Below, piece by piece: positions 1 to 6,888 of a stretch of 14,725 nt of DNA. The stretch covers positions 1 to 14,725 of the forward strand of contig DATBFY010000409.1 of assembly GCA_036558265.1 (NCBI GenBank), in the 5' to 3' direction. A program made the position numbers and the translations under genes. The stretch comes from RYN-433 sp036558265. Its GTDB lineage: Bacteria; Planctomycetota; Phycisphaerae; Tepidisphaerales; Tepidisphaeraceae. Every line of letters starts with the position of its first letter. Within the stretch, counting starts at the first letter, position 1. The notes below the pieces were generated by a model. It was not told where the DNA came from and did no database searches. It worked only from the letters and a program-made list of their open reading frames with translations.

Positions 1-1704
1 GCGAAGTTCGCGGTCAATTCGCTCACCGCCCCCCTGCCGGTCGGGACGAGTCCGACGCTCGCAGAGAAGGCCACCAACGCCGCCCGCGCCGCCGTCACCG
101 ATTACGCGAAACATAACCACGTCGACCTCAAGAACGTCAACGTCCAGCTCAAAACCGAAGGCGAGGGCAAGTCGCTTCTGTCGATCGACGGCGCCGACGA
201 GCCCACCGCCCGCAACCTGCTCGCGCTCACCCAGGACAAGCTCTCATGGCAGGGGACCTGGTCGGACGCGGCCGTCATCGCCGGGTTCCTGGCGATGTGC
301 CTGATGTTCGGCTACATCTGCGCCCACCAGGTGAGGATCGAGAGCATCGCTGTGAAACTGCCGCTCGCCCTGGCGCTGGCGCTCGTGGGCGGTTACTTCA
401 TGACCCGTGGCGTGCAGTACGCGGCGTTCGACGGGCAGAGCGCCTGGTTCGTCTCGATCGCGTGGCTGGGCTTCTCGAGCCTCATGGGCGCCGTCAACTA
501 CCTGGCGACGATCATCAAGCTCCGCTGCCCGGGCATGACGATGTTCCGCATGCCGCTCTCGGTCTGGTCGCTCTTCATCACGTCGATGCTGGTGCTGCTG
601 GCGACGCCGGTGCTCGCCAGCGCGCTCACGCTGAATCTGCTCGACCACCACCGCCTCACCAGCTTCTTCATCCCGCTCAACTGGACGCGCTCCAACCAGC
701 TCCAGATCGTCGCGGGCGGCGGGTACCCCATCCTCCACCAGCACCTCTTCTGGTTCTACAGCCACCCCGCCGTCTACATCATGATCCTGCCCGCCATGGG
801 CATGGTCAGCGACATCCTCTCGGTCTTTTCCCGCAAGCCGATCTTCGGCTACCGCCCGATGGTCTACGCGATGGCGGGCATCGCCTTCCTCGGGTTCATC
901 GTCTGGGCCCACCACATGTTCCAGAGCGGCATGAACCCGACCCTGGGCACCACCTTCGCCATCAGCACGATGTTCATCGCCGTGCCGTCAGCCATAAAGG
1001 TCTTCAACTGGCTGGGCACGATCTGGCGCGGCAACATTCGCTTCACCAGCGCGATGCTCAACGCGCTGGCGTTCGTCAGCATGTTCGTGATCGGCGGCCT
1101 GTCGGGCATCTTCATGGCCAGCACCGCCATCGACGTCCACATCCACGACACCTACTTCATCGTCGCCCACATCCATTACGTGCTGTTCGGCGGGTCGATG
1201 TTCGGCATCTTCGCCGCGATCTATTTCTGGTACCCCAAGATGTTCGGGCGGATGATGAACGAGCGCCTGGGCAAGGTCCACTTCTGGATCACCTTCGTCG
1301 CGTTCAACTTCACGTTCTTCACCATGCACATCCTGGGGCTGCGCGGGATGCCGCGACGGGTGGCCACCTACACCAACTATCCCAGCTTCGCCGACCTGCA
1401 GCCGATGAACGTGTTCATCAGCATCAGCGCCTTCGTGATGGGCCTGGGTCAGTTGCTGTTCGCGATCAACTTCCTCGGCAGCCTCATCTGGGGCCGCCGC
1501 GCCCCGCAGAATCCCTGGGAGGCCACCACCCTCGAATGGGTGGACGCGCCCACGCCTCCGCCGCACGGAAACTTCGTGAAGGTGCCGCTGGTCTACCACG
1601 GACCTTACGAATACAGCTCACCGCTGGTGGAGGAGGATTGGCTGCCGCAGACGCGCTATGTTGACGGATTGCAGCACGAGACGGTGGCGACCGCGACGCA
1701 CTGA
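1..1704 (+). CDS. ctaD: Cytochrome c oxidase subunit I, A2 (caa3) type, 5'-truncated by window edge
   Basis: The frame is open from base 1, so the gene starts upstream; 567 residues are visible. This is the catalytic subunit that reduces O2 at heme a3-CuB in the inner membrane. Visible ligands (numbered from base 1) are the CuB His and cross-linked Tyr in YSHPAVY (H255, Y259), CuB H304/H305, Mg-site H382/D383, heme a3 H390 and heme a H392; the K-channel Lys is K333 in PSAIKVF. The YS before the His, with Ala where A1 oxidases have Glu, marks an A2-type enzyme. TM IV onward (about residue 148) aligns with normal subunit I. Residues 1-145 do not: they form a hydrophilic stretch of about 85 residues and two hydrophobic helices (about 90-107 and 118-142) where TM III and the conserved Trp-Tyr-Pro-Pro loop would be expected. 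The helix with the first heme a His lies off the window. Identity is certain; the start is not visible. Confidence 0.97.
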   Translation, partial: AKFAVNSLTAPLPVGTSPTLAEKATNAARAAVTDYAKHNHVDLKNVNVQLKTEGEGKSLLSIDGADEPTARNLLALTQDKLSWQGTWSDAAVIAGFLAMCLMFGYICAHQVRIESIAVKLPLALALALVGGYFMTRGVQYAAFDGQSAWFVSIAWLGFSSLMGAVNYLATIIKLRCPGMTMFRMPLSVWSLFITSMLVLLATPVLASALTLNLLDHHRLTSFFIPLNWTRSNQLQIVAGGGYPILHQHLFWFYSHPAVYIMILPAMGMVSDILSVFSRKPIFGYRPMVYAMAGIAFLGFIVWAHHMFQSGMNPTLGTTFAISTMFIAVPSAIKVFNWLGTIWRGNIRFTSAMLNALAFVSMFVIGGLSGIFMASTAIDVHIHDTYFIVAHIHYVLFGGSMFGIFAAIYFWYPKMFGRMMNERLGKVHFWITFVAFNFTFFTMHILGLRGMPRRVATYTNYPSFADLQPMNVFISISAFVMGLGQLLFAINFLGSLIWGRRAPQNPWEATTLEWVDAPTPPPHGNFVKVPLVYHGPYEYSSPLVEEDWLPQTRYVDGLQHETVATATH

Positions 1705-1718
1705 ACCTCCCACCGCGA

Positions 1719-1736
1719 CGGCCCGTGGCCGGGCCG
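1719..1736 (+). terminator. GC-rich hairpin after subunit I (weak terminator candidate)
   Basis: A perfect 7-bp stem (CGGCCCG / CGGGCCG) with a 4-nt loop lies 15 bases after the ctaD stop. No T-run follows, so intrinsic termination is doubtful; it may only attenuate or stabilise the mRNA. Confidence 0.3.
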
Positions 1737-1778
1737 GCTAAACGGGTGTGGCATATCGTCGCACGCCCACGTAATCGC

Positions 1779-1807
1779 ATGACGCTTCCGTGAAATCCTT
1801 CTACTAT
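1779..1807 (+). promoter_or_regulatory. Possible sigma70-like promoter for ctaA
   Basis: ATGACG (1779-1784) and TACTAT (1802-1807) are separated by 17 bases in the 114-bp gap before ctaA. The predicted transcript would begin only a few bases before the ATG at 1822, giving an almost leaderless mRNA, which fits the lack of a Shine-Dalgarno site. The -35 match is poor, so this is tentative. Confidence 0.3.
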
Positions 1808-1821
1808 TCGCCTCAACCTTG

Positions 1822-2895
1822 ATGGACGTTCCCGACTACAATCGATCCCTTCACCGCGTCGCCCTGGTCGTCGCCTGGTCGATCTTCCCGCTGATCTTCA
1901 TCGGCGGGCTGGTCACCTCGAAGGACGCCGGACTCTCGGTGCCTGACTGGCCCAACAGTTACGGCTACAACATGTTCCGCTTCCCGCCGCGCTTCTGGAC
2001 CGGCGGGATCCTTTACGAGCACACGCACCGCCTTTACGCCTCGTTCGTGGGCCTGCTCACGATCGTGCTTGCGCTCTGGGCCTGCTTCGGTGAGACGCGC
2101 CGCTGGGTGCGCATCCTGGGCGTCTCGTGCCTGAGCCTGGTCATCCTCCAGGGCGTGCTGGGCGGCCTGCGCGTCGTGCTCCTCGAGCTCGACCTCGCCA
2201 TCGTCCACGCGTGCATCGCGCAAGCCTTCTTCTGCCTGGTGATGCTGATGTGTCTCGTGACCTCGCGATGGTGGTCCATCGCTGCATCGCACCGCGATGC
2301 AGAAGCCCCGCACGGAAAGAGGTTGATCCGTCTCGCGATCATCGCGTGGATCGTCGTCTTTCTGCAATTGATGGTCGGCGCGACCATGCGCCACTACAAG
2401 GCGGGCCTGGCGATCCCCGATCTCCCCCTCTCCTACGGCCAGGTGATCCCGCCGACCAACACGCCCGACCTCAAGGCCGCCCAGGACCGCCTCGCCGGCG
2501 CACAGTGGTGGGACGCCAACGAGAGCACGCTCGGACAGGTGTGGCTGGCCTTCGGTCACCGCATCGGCGCCGTGCTGGTTACCATCACCATCCTCGTGCT
2601 CGCCATCGCCATCCTCCGCAGACACCGCCGTTCGGGTCTCTTCGGGACGGCACTCGTGCTGCTGGGTCTGCTGGTGGTGCAATTAACGCTGGGCGTGCTT
2701 ACCGTACTCCTGAAGAAGCCGGCCGACATCGCCAGCGCCCACGTGGCGGTCGGCGCGCTGGTGCTGGTGACGACGTTCGTCATCGTCGTCCGCTCGATGC
2801 GACTCTATTCCCCCGCGTTCGCCGCCGGCGCTCCGGCCCGGGGCTTCGAACCGACACTCGTAAACGGCGCTGTCGCCCGGCCCGCGATCAGTTAA
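1822..2895 (+). CDS. ctaA: Heme A synthase (COX15/CtaA family)
   Basis: This multi-pass membrane enzyme oxidises the C8 methyl of heme O to a formyl group, giving heme A for the oxidase. The 357-residue protein has about eight hydrophobic helices and the two-fold repeat typical of the family. The expected heme-ligand histidines are present: H67/H69 in EHTHR, H129 in IVHA, H246 in FGHR and H307 in SAHV. The paired Pro-Asp-Trp-Pro-like loops (PDWPNSYG near 41-48 and PDLPLSYG near 199-206) are also family features. The second half is preceded by GATMRHYKAGL. ATG 1822 is preferred over the TTG at 1819 directly before it; neither has a Shine-Dalgarno site. It lies 13 bases before ctaB, so the two are probably co-transcribed. 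The 30-residue C-terminal tail is Ala/Pro-rich and not conserved. Confidence 0.95.
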   Translation: MDVPDYNRSLHRVALVVAWSIFPLIFIGGLVTSKDAGLSVPDWPNSYGYNMFRFPPRFWTGGILYEHTHRLYASFVGLLTIVLALWACFGETRRWVRILGVSCLSLVILQGVLGGLRVVLLELDLAIVHACIAQAFFCLVMLMCLVTSRWWSIAASHRDAEAPHGKRLIRLAIIAWIVVFLQLMVGATMRHYKAGLAIPDLPLSYGQVIPPTNTPDLKAAQDRLAGAQWWDANESTLGQVWLAFGHRIGAVLVTITILVLAIAILRRHRRSGLFGTALVLLGLLVVQLTLGVLTVLLKKPADIASAHVAVGALVLVTTFVIVVRSMRLYSPAFAAGAPARGFEPTLVNGAVARPAIS

Positions 2896-2908
2896 CCTCC
2901 TCGCAAGC

Positions 2909-3853
2909 ATGAAACCGGCATCGGACATCACGACCTTTTCCGCCTCCGCGTTGGCAACGGGCCGCGCTTCGGACGCCGCTGCCGTCCTCACCCCCTCCCG
3001 CGCCCGCGACTTCTACGAGCTGACCAAGCCGCGGATGAACTTCCTGGTCGTCTGCACCACGGCCGTCGGCTTCTACATGGCCCCGCACCACGGAGGCGGG
3101 CACTGGATCGCGCTGCTCCACGCGATCATCGGCACCGCGCTCACCGCCGCCTCCGCCAGCGTCTTCAACCAGCTCGTCGAGCGTTCCTACGACGCGCTGA
3201 TGCCCCGCACGCGCAACCGACCGCTCCCCGCCGGCCGCGTCACCCCCGCCGAGGCGCTGGCCTTTGGCGTCCTCCTGGGCGTCGTCGGCGTGGCGTACCT
3301 GGCGTTCCTGGTCAACGTCCTGACCGCCCTGCTGGGCGCGATCACGCTCGCCAGTTACGTCTGGATCTATACCCCGATGAAGCGGGTCTCGTCCCTCAAC
3401 ACCGTCGTCGGCGCCGTCCCCGGCGCGATCCCTCCGATGATGGGCTGGACCGCCGCCACAGGCGCGCTCTCCCCGGAGGCGCTGGTGCTCTTCACGATCC
3501 TGTTCCTCTGGCAGATGCCCCACTTCCTCGCGATTGCGGTCCTGTACAAGCGTGATTACGCCGCCGGCGGTTTCAAGATGCTCCCGGTCGTCGACCCGGG
3601 CCTGCGCATGACCGCCCGCATGATCGTCCTCTACGGAATGGCCCTGGTGCCGGCGAGCCTGATGCCCGTCGGCGTCGGCATGGCGGGCAACGTCTACCTG
3701 ACCGGCGCCGTGCTCCTCAGCCTCGCGTTCCTGAGCTATTGTGTGAGCTGCGCCGTCTCCCGCGAGCGGGTCGATGCCCGCAAGCTGTTCTTCGCGTCCA
3801 TCATCTACCTCCCCGTTCTCTTCGCCGTCATGATGCTCGACAAAACCGTTTAG
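2909..3853 (+). CDS. ctaB: Heme O synthase (protoheme IX farnesyltransferase, UbiA superfamily)
   Basis: This membrane prenyltransferase attaches a farnesyl group to protoheme IX, giving heme O, the substrate of the ctaA product encoded just upstream. The 314-residue protein has the usual length. An N-terminal extension of about 30 polar residues precedes the first family motif, YELTKPRMNFL. The first Asp-rich prenyl-diphosphate/Mg motif is N87-x3-E91-x3-D95 followed by ALMPRTRNRPLP; Glu replaces the commoner Asp at position 91. The second conserved cytoplasmic loop is YKRDYAAGGFKMLPVVD, and WQMPHFLAIA before it is strongly characteristic of CtaB. About eight or nine TM helices are evident. 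No Shine-Dalgarno site precedes ATG 2909, and an internal start cannot be excluded because the first 30 residues are poorly conserved. Confidence 0.95.
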   Translation: MKPASDITTFSASALATGRASDAAAVLTPSRARDFYELTKPRMNFLVVCTTAVGFYMAPHHGGGHWIALLHAIIGTALTAASASVFNQLVERSYDALMPRTRNRPLPAGRVTPAEALAFGVLLGVVGVAYLAFLVNVLTALLGAITLASYVWIYTPMKRVSSLNTVVGAVPGAIPPMMGWTAATGALSPEALVLFTILFLWQMPHFLAIAVLYKRDYAAGGFKMLPVVDPGLRMTARMIVLYGMALVPASLMPVGVGMAGNVYLTGAVLLSLAFLSYCVSCAVSRERVDARKLFFASIIYLPVLFAVMMLDKTV

Positions 3854-3904
3854 CGCACCGCGCTTGCGGGGCGCTCGTGCCTCTCGTAAAACTTGCCAGC
3901 GCAA

Positions 3905-3911
3905 AGAGGAG
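3905..3911 (+). promoter_or_regulatory. Shine-Dalgarno site fixing the GTG start of subunit III
   Basis: AGAGGAG lies 10 bases before GTG 3922. The frame is open further upstream, but that stretch overlaps ctaB and looks non-coding. The site and the start of oxidase-like sequence both support GTG 3922. Confidence 0.6.
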
Positions 3912-3921
3912 CACCCCGACA

Positions 3922-4779
3922 GTGTCCGAGTCGATCCTGGATCACGGTTACATCCCCGAGGAACACGCGCCCGATCCCGTGATCAGCCACGGCGACCCCA
4001 CGCCGCCCGGCAAGGTCGGCATCTGGCTCTTCCTCGCCAGCGAGATCATGTTCTTCATCGGGATCCTGGGGTCCTACATCGTGATCCGCTCCGGCTGGCC
4101 TCACCTTTTCGAGATGCAGGGGCGCACGCTCAACAAGCTCCTTGCCGGCGTCAACACGCTCGTGCTCATCTTCAGCTCGCTCACGATGGCGATGGCGGTG
4201 GACGCCGCCCAGAAGGCCGACCGCTCCCGGCTCGTCCGCTTCCTCTCCCTCACGTTCCTCTGCGCCCTGACCTTCATGCTCATCAAGGCGTATGAGTACA
4301 ACGACAAGTTCCACCACTACACCATGGTCGTCCGCGAGGGCAACGACACCTACGTTTACGACGGCCACCTTCACGAGCACGACGGCCACAAGAGTCTCAC
4401 CGGCGTCCGCGGAAAACTCCACGACGACGACATCTTCAACATCAACTTCGCCGGCAAGGAGTGGATCGAGGAATCCGCCCGCGCCCACCAGGAGATCGGC
4501 AGCGGCCAGAAGCTCGAGGAGAAGACCTGGGACATCCACGGCACGGTCGCCCAGGAGGTCAACTACGGGCCCTGGAAGAACCTGTTCTTCTCCTGCTACT
4601 TCACCGCCACGGGCATCCACGGCATTCACGTGCTCGCCGGCATGATCCCCCTGGGCATCCTCACCATCCAGGGCACGCGCAAGCGCATCTTCCCCGCCGC
4701 CACCGAGTACGTCGGCCTCTACTGGCACTTCGTGGACCTGGTCTGGATCTTCCTCTTCCCGCTGATGTACCTGATCTGA
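3922..4779 (+). CDS. ctaE: Cytochrome c oxidase subunit III with large hydrophilic insertion
   Basis: Subunit III packs against subunit I and stabilises turnover of the heme-copper site. The 285-residue protein has a five-helix layout: about 33-56 (with ASEIMFF, holding the conserved Glu at 41), 75-96, 104-124 (ending KAYEY), 219-250 and 264-284. The C-terminal GLYWHFVDLVWIFLF is a family signature. Between the third and fourth helices (about 130-218) is a hydrophilic, acidic and His-rich insertion of about 85 residues where most bacterial homologues have a short loop. It contains H149, H151, H153 and H156 within eight residues. By family topology this loop is periplasmic. GTG 3922 is chosen from the AGAGGAG site 10 bases upstream. 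The gene lies 68 bases after ctaB and 13 before subunit IV. Confidence 0.95.
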   Translation: MSESILDHGYIPEEHAPDPVISHGDPTPPGKVGIWLFLASEIMFFIGILGSYIVIRSGWPHLFEMQGRTLNKLLAGVNTLVLIFSSLTMAMAVDAAQKADRSRLVRFLSLTFLCALTFMLIKAYEYNDKFHHYTMVVREGNDTYVYDGHLHEHDGHKSLTGVRGKLHDDDIFNINFAGKEWIEESARAHQEIGSGQKLEEKTWDIHGTVAQEVNYGPWKNLFFSCYFTATGIHGIHVLAGMIPLGILTIQGTRKRIFPAATEYVGLYWHFVDLVWIFLFPLMYLI

Positions 4780-4792
4780 ATGGACCACCCAA

Positions 4793-5170
4793 ATGAGTGA
4801 CGCCACCGCCGCCCGCATCCCCGAACCCGAGCACGGCCACACCGAGCCCGCGCCCCACCACGCCGTCAACTACCTCGCCGTCTTCATCACGCTCGTGATC
4901 CTGACCGTCGTCACCGTCGTCGCCGCACTCCTCAACGTCAAGAGCGAGCTCACCAAGGTGCTGATCGCCCTGGCCATCGCCTCGATCAAGGCCAGCGCCG
5001 TCGTCCTCTACTTCATGCACCTCAAGTTCGAGGGCAAGCTGATCTACCTGATCCTGGCCGTCCCCGTCACCTTCTGCATCCTGCTGGTCTTCTCGCTCCT
5101 CCCCGACGTCACTTTCGCCCCGATCTTCCACGATTTTTCCGCCAACGCCTGGCGCTTCGTACACGGGTGA
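4793..5170 (+). CDS. ctaF: Cytochrome c oxidase subunit IV (caa3 type, CtaF/CyoD-like)
   Basis: This small accessory subunit of bacterial heme-copper oxidases aids assembly of the CuB site in related enzymes. The 125-residue protein has a polar His/Pro-rich N-terminus of about 25 residues and three hydrophobic helices (about 28-47, 54-77 and 81-105). The central segment ALAIASIKASAVVLYFMHLK is the hallmark of the family, with the conserved Lys and the FMHL motif. It begins 13 bases after the subunit III stop without a clear Shine-Dalgarno site, suggesting co-transcription. The order I, ctaA, ctaB, III, IV places both heme-modifying enzymes inside the structural operon. Subunit II is not in the window and probably lies upstream of subunit I. 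Confidence 0.93.
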   Translation: MSDATAARIPEPEHGHTEPAPHHAVNYLAVFITLVILTVVTVVAALLNVKSELTKVLIALAIASIKASAVVLYFMHLKFEGKLIYLILAVPVTFCILLVFSLLPDVTFAPIFHDFSANAWRFVHG

Positions 5171-5238
5171 TACCGCAAGATTTGGGTGGCATGGACAAAG
5201 TCGTCTGCCCGTGTCTTCGCGCGTTTCGGTCATTCGAA

Positions 5239-5287
5239 TTTGGGATTTGAATTTCGTTTGATCTTTGATTTTTGACATTTGGATTTC
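5239..5287 (+). repeat. Degenerate heptanucleotide tandem repeat, unit TTTGRNN
   Basis: Six units of 7 bp start at 5239, 5246, 5257, 5264, 5271 and 5278: TTTGGGA, TTTGAAT, TTTGATC, TTTGATT, TTTGACA and TTTGGAT. A 4-bp spacer (TTCG) sits after the second. The tract is AT-rich within GC-rich DNA. It reaches the 5' end of the ABC ATPase gene and includes the first candidate start codon (TTG 5279). Confidence 0.75.
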
Positions 5288-5293
5288 TCCCCG

Positions 5294-6229
5294 TTGCCCG
5301 ACCCTATCGTCCAAGTCTCCCACCTCACCCATCGTTACGCCGACCGCACCGCGCTCGCCGACGTCTCCCTCGCCGTCAACGGGCGCGAGATCTTCGGCTT
5401 CCTCGGGCCCAACGGCAGCGGCAAGACCACCCTCTTCCGCATCCTCTCCACCCTGATCGCGCCTCAAGAGGGAGAGGTCACGATCGCCGGCCTCAATCTC
5501 CGCGAGTCGCGCGACACCATCCGACGCCAGATCGGCGTCGTCTTCCAGTCCCCCAGCCTCGATAAGCAGCTCACCGCCGAGGAGAACCTCCGCCACCACG
5601 GGCACCTCTACGGCCTGCGCGGCCGCGAGCTCGAAGACCGCATCGACCGGATGCTCGCCCGCGTCGGCCTCGCCGAGCGTCCGCGCGAACTGGTCGGCAC
5701 GTTCAGCGGCGGGATGCGCCGGCGCGTCGAGCTGGCCAAGGGCCTGCTCACCCGCCCGCGCATCCTCCTTCTCGACGAGCCCAGCACCGGAATCGACCCC
5801 GGGGCGCGCATCGACCTGTGGCGCTACCTGCGCGAGATCCGCGACCAGGACGGCGTCACGATCCTGGTCACCACCCACCTCATGGACGAGGCCGAGCACT
5901 GCGACCGCCTGGCCATCATGGACGCCGGCAAGCTCGCCGCCTGTGACACCCCGAACGCCCTCAAGAGCCGCATCGGCGCCGACGTGATCACGCTCTCCAC
6001 CGACGCGAACGACGACCCGCAGGCCCTCGCCGACGCCGTCCACCAGCGCTTCGGCGTCAACGCCGAACGCGTCGACTCCGTCGTCCGCATCGAGCGCGAG
6101 CGCGGCCACGAGTTCATCCCCCAGCTCGTCGAAGCCTTCGTCGGCCGCATCCGCTCGGTCTCCCTCGGCAAACCCACCCTCGAAGACGTGTTCATCCACG
6201 TCACCGGCCACGGGTTCAAGGATCAGTAA
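5294..6229 (+). CDS. ABC transporter ATP-binding protein (DrrA/CcmA-like, ABC-2 exporter type)
   Basis: This nucleotide-binding subunit would power an ABC-2-type exporter at the cytoplasmic face. All motifs are intact (numbered from TTG 5279): Walker A GPNGSGKTT (43-51), Q-loop Q90 in VVFQSPSLD, signature SGGMR (143-147), Walker B ILLLDEP (162-168) and H-loop H200 in TTHLMDEAEHCD. A C-terminal extension of about 90 residues follows the ATPase core, ending in LEDVFIHVTGHGF as in DrrA-like proteins. TTG 5294 is preferred, giving 311 residues, because TTG 5279 lies inside a heptamer repeat; neither has a Shine-Dalgarno site and an in-frame stop lies at 5273. No permease gene follows: the next gene is on the other strand. 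The substrate is therefore unknown. A role linked to oxidase assembly is only suggested by position. Confidence 0.92.
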   Translation: MPDPIVQVSHLTHRYADRTALADVSLAVNGREIFGFLGPNGSGKTTLFRILSTLIAPQEGEVTIAGLNLRESRDTIRRQIGVVFQSPSLDKQLTAEENLRHHGHLYGLRGRELEDRIDRMLARVGLAERPRELVGTFSGGMRRRVELAKGLLTRPRILLLDEPSTGIDPGARIDLWRYLREIRDQDGVTILVTTHLMDEAEHCDRLAIMDAGKLAACDTPNALKSRIGADVITLSTDANDDPQALADAVHQRFGVNAERVDSVVRIERERGHEFIPQLVEAFVGRIRSVSLGKPTLEDVFIHVTGHGFKDQ

Positions 6230-6255
6230 TAACTCTGACGTGCCCCAATAGAGGA

Positions 6256-6289
6256 AGCGGTGGGCAGACACCATCGTCTTCCCGCCGCT
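6256..6289. terminator. Long hairpin between convergent genes (bidirectional terminator candidate)
   Basis: An outer 9-bp stem (AGCGGTGGG / CCCGCCGCT, one G-U pair) and an inner 4-bp stem (AGAC / GTCT) are separated by a single mismatch and close a 6-nt loop. It lies between the stops of the ABC ATPase (6229) and the ArsR-type gene (6326), where a shared terminator is expected. Neither side has a strong T-run, so efficiency is uncertain. Confidence 0.5.
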
Positions 6290-6325
6290 GGATCCTGCTG
6301 CGACTTAAAAGGGATTGCCCGCGGT

Positions 6326-6682
6326 TCAGCCTTCGGCGTCGCCGTCCGACTCGCCGCCCCGCGACGAAACCTGGATCGTGTACTTCTCGACCGCGAAGTG
6401 CAGCGAATTCTCGCTGGGCGTCTCAAAGCGGCCGTTGATCCCGTAGTACACCTGCTTCCCGTCCCGGCGATTCCCGATCAAGTTGTTCATCCGCAACAGG
6501 CCGAGGTGATGGCTCACCGTCGGCTGCGGCAGGTCGAGTTCCTGGCAAAGGCTGGTCACGTTCCGCTCGCCTTGTGCCAGCAACATGAGGATGTTCAGGC
6601 GCGTCTTATCGGACAGCAATCGGAAGAGCGCGGTGAGCTGTTCCAGATCCTGATCCGAGACGCGCGCGGGCCGTTTCACCAT
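6326..6682 (-). CDS. ArsR-family winged-helix transcriptional regulator
   Basis: This is a small DNA-binding repressor-type protein. The 118-residue product has the ArsR/SmtB core: helix LFRLLSDKTRLNILMLL (about 20-35), recognition helix PQPTVSHHLGLL (52-63) and wing NRRDGKQVYYGIN (71-83). The usual metal-sensing ELCVCDL motif is replaced by SLCQELDL with a single Cys (46), and no His/Asp pair is obvious in the C-terminal helix, so arsenic or zinc sensing is not supported. ATG 6682 is preferred because GGAG (6693-6696) lies 10 bases upstream. Longer starts at 6709, 6718 (ATG) and 6730 (GTG) are in frame, but the GTG falls inside the predicted -10 box. The last residues are acidic and Gly-rich. 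Its target is unknown; it is convergent with the ABC ATPase, so co-transcription with it is excluded. Confidence 0.9.
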   Translation of the reverse strand: MVKRPARVSDQDLEQLTALFRLLSDKTRLNILMLLAQGERNVTSLCQELDLPQPTVSHHLGLLRMNNLIGNRRDGKQVYYGINGRFETPSENSLHFAVEKYTIQVSSRGGESDGDAEG

Positions 6683-6692
6683 GGTTGTAGAG

Positions 6693-6696
6693 CTCC
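6693..6696 (-). promoter_or_regulatory. Shine-Dalgarno core for the ArsR-type gene
   Basis: On the minus strand GGAG lies 10 bases before ATG 6682. No comparable site precedes the ATG codons at 6709 or 6718. Confidence 0.5.
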
Positions 6697-6728
6697 GATG
6701 TGTATTCATTGCTGACATTGGTTTCTTC

Positions 6729-6758
6729 ACTATAGGTAAAGGGATTTCGGCAGGTCAA
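6729..6758 (-). promoter_or_regulatory. Sigma70-like promoter of the ArsR-type gene
   Basis: On the minus strand TTGACC (6753-6758) and TATAGT (6729-6734) are 18 bases apart, with an AT-rich stretch upstream (about 6771-6795). The transcript would start near 6722, leaving a leader of about 40 bases before ATG 6682. This excludes GTG 6730 as the start codon if the promoter is real. Confidence 0.55.
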
Positions 6759-6842
6759 AATCCTCTCACGGAAAATTAATAAATTGCTATTTACGTGAAT
6801 GTGCGCTGCCGTCAGGACCGGCCCACCCGCACCGTCCTTGCC

Positions 6843-6870
6843 TTGACGACTTGGGGCGTTCGGTTAGAAT
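6843..6870 (+). promoter_or_regulatory. Promoter of the tRNA-Ala gene
   Basis: TTGACG (6843-6848) and TAGAAT (6865-6870) are separated by 16 bases and lie 18 bases before the mature tRNA 5' end, a normal stable-RNA arrangement. Confidence 0.6.
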
Positions 6871-6888
6871 CCGACGCTCGCGTTTCCC

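Noticed and set aside
246..1664. 472-residue open frame on the plus strand overlapping subunit I
   Set aside because: It is a frame-shadow of subunit I, rich in Arg/His/Pro with no hydrophobic pattern; the oxidase frame carries all ligands.
2888..3904. 338-residue minus-strand frame opposite ctaB
   Set aside because: Highly charged, low-complexity shadow; ctaB is unmistakable on the other strand.
4661..6274. 537-residue open frame on the minus strand
   Set aside because: It lies opposite the 3' end of the subunit III gene, the subunit IV gene and the ABC ATPase gene, is Asp/Glu/Val/Gly-biased as expected for the antisense of GC-rich genes, and matches no family.
6685..6730. GTG 6730 as start of the ArsR-type gene
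   Set aside because: It overlaps the predicted -10 box TATAGT and lacks a suitable Shine-Dalgarno site, while ATG 6682 has one.
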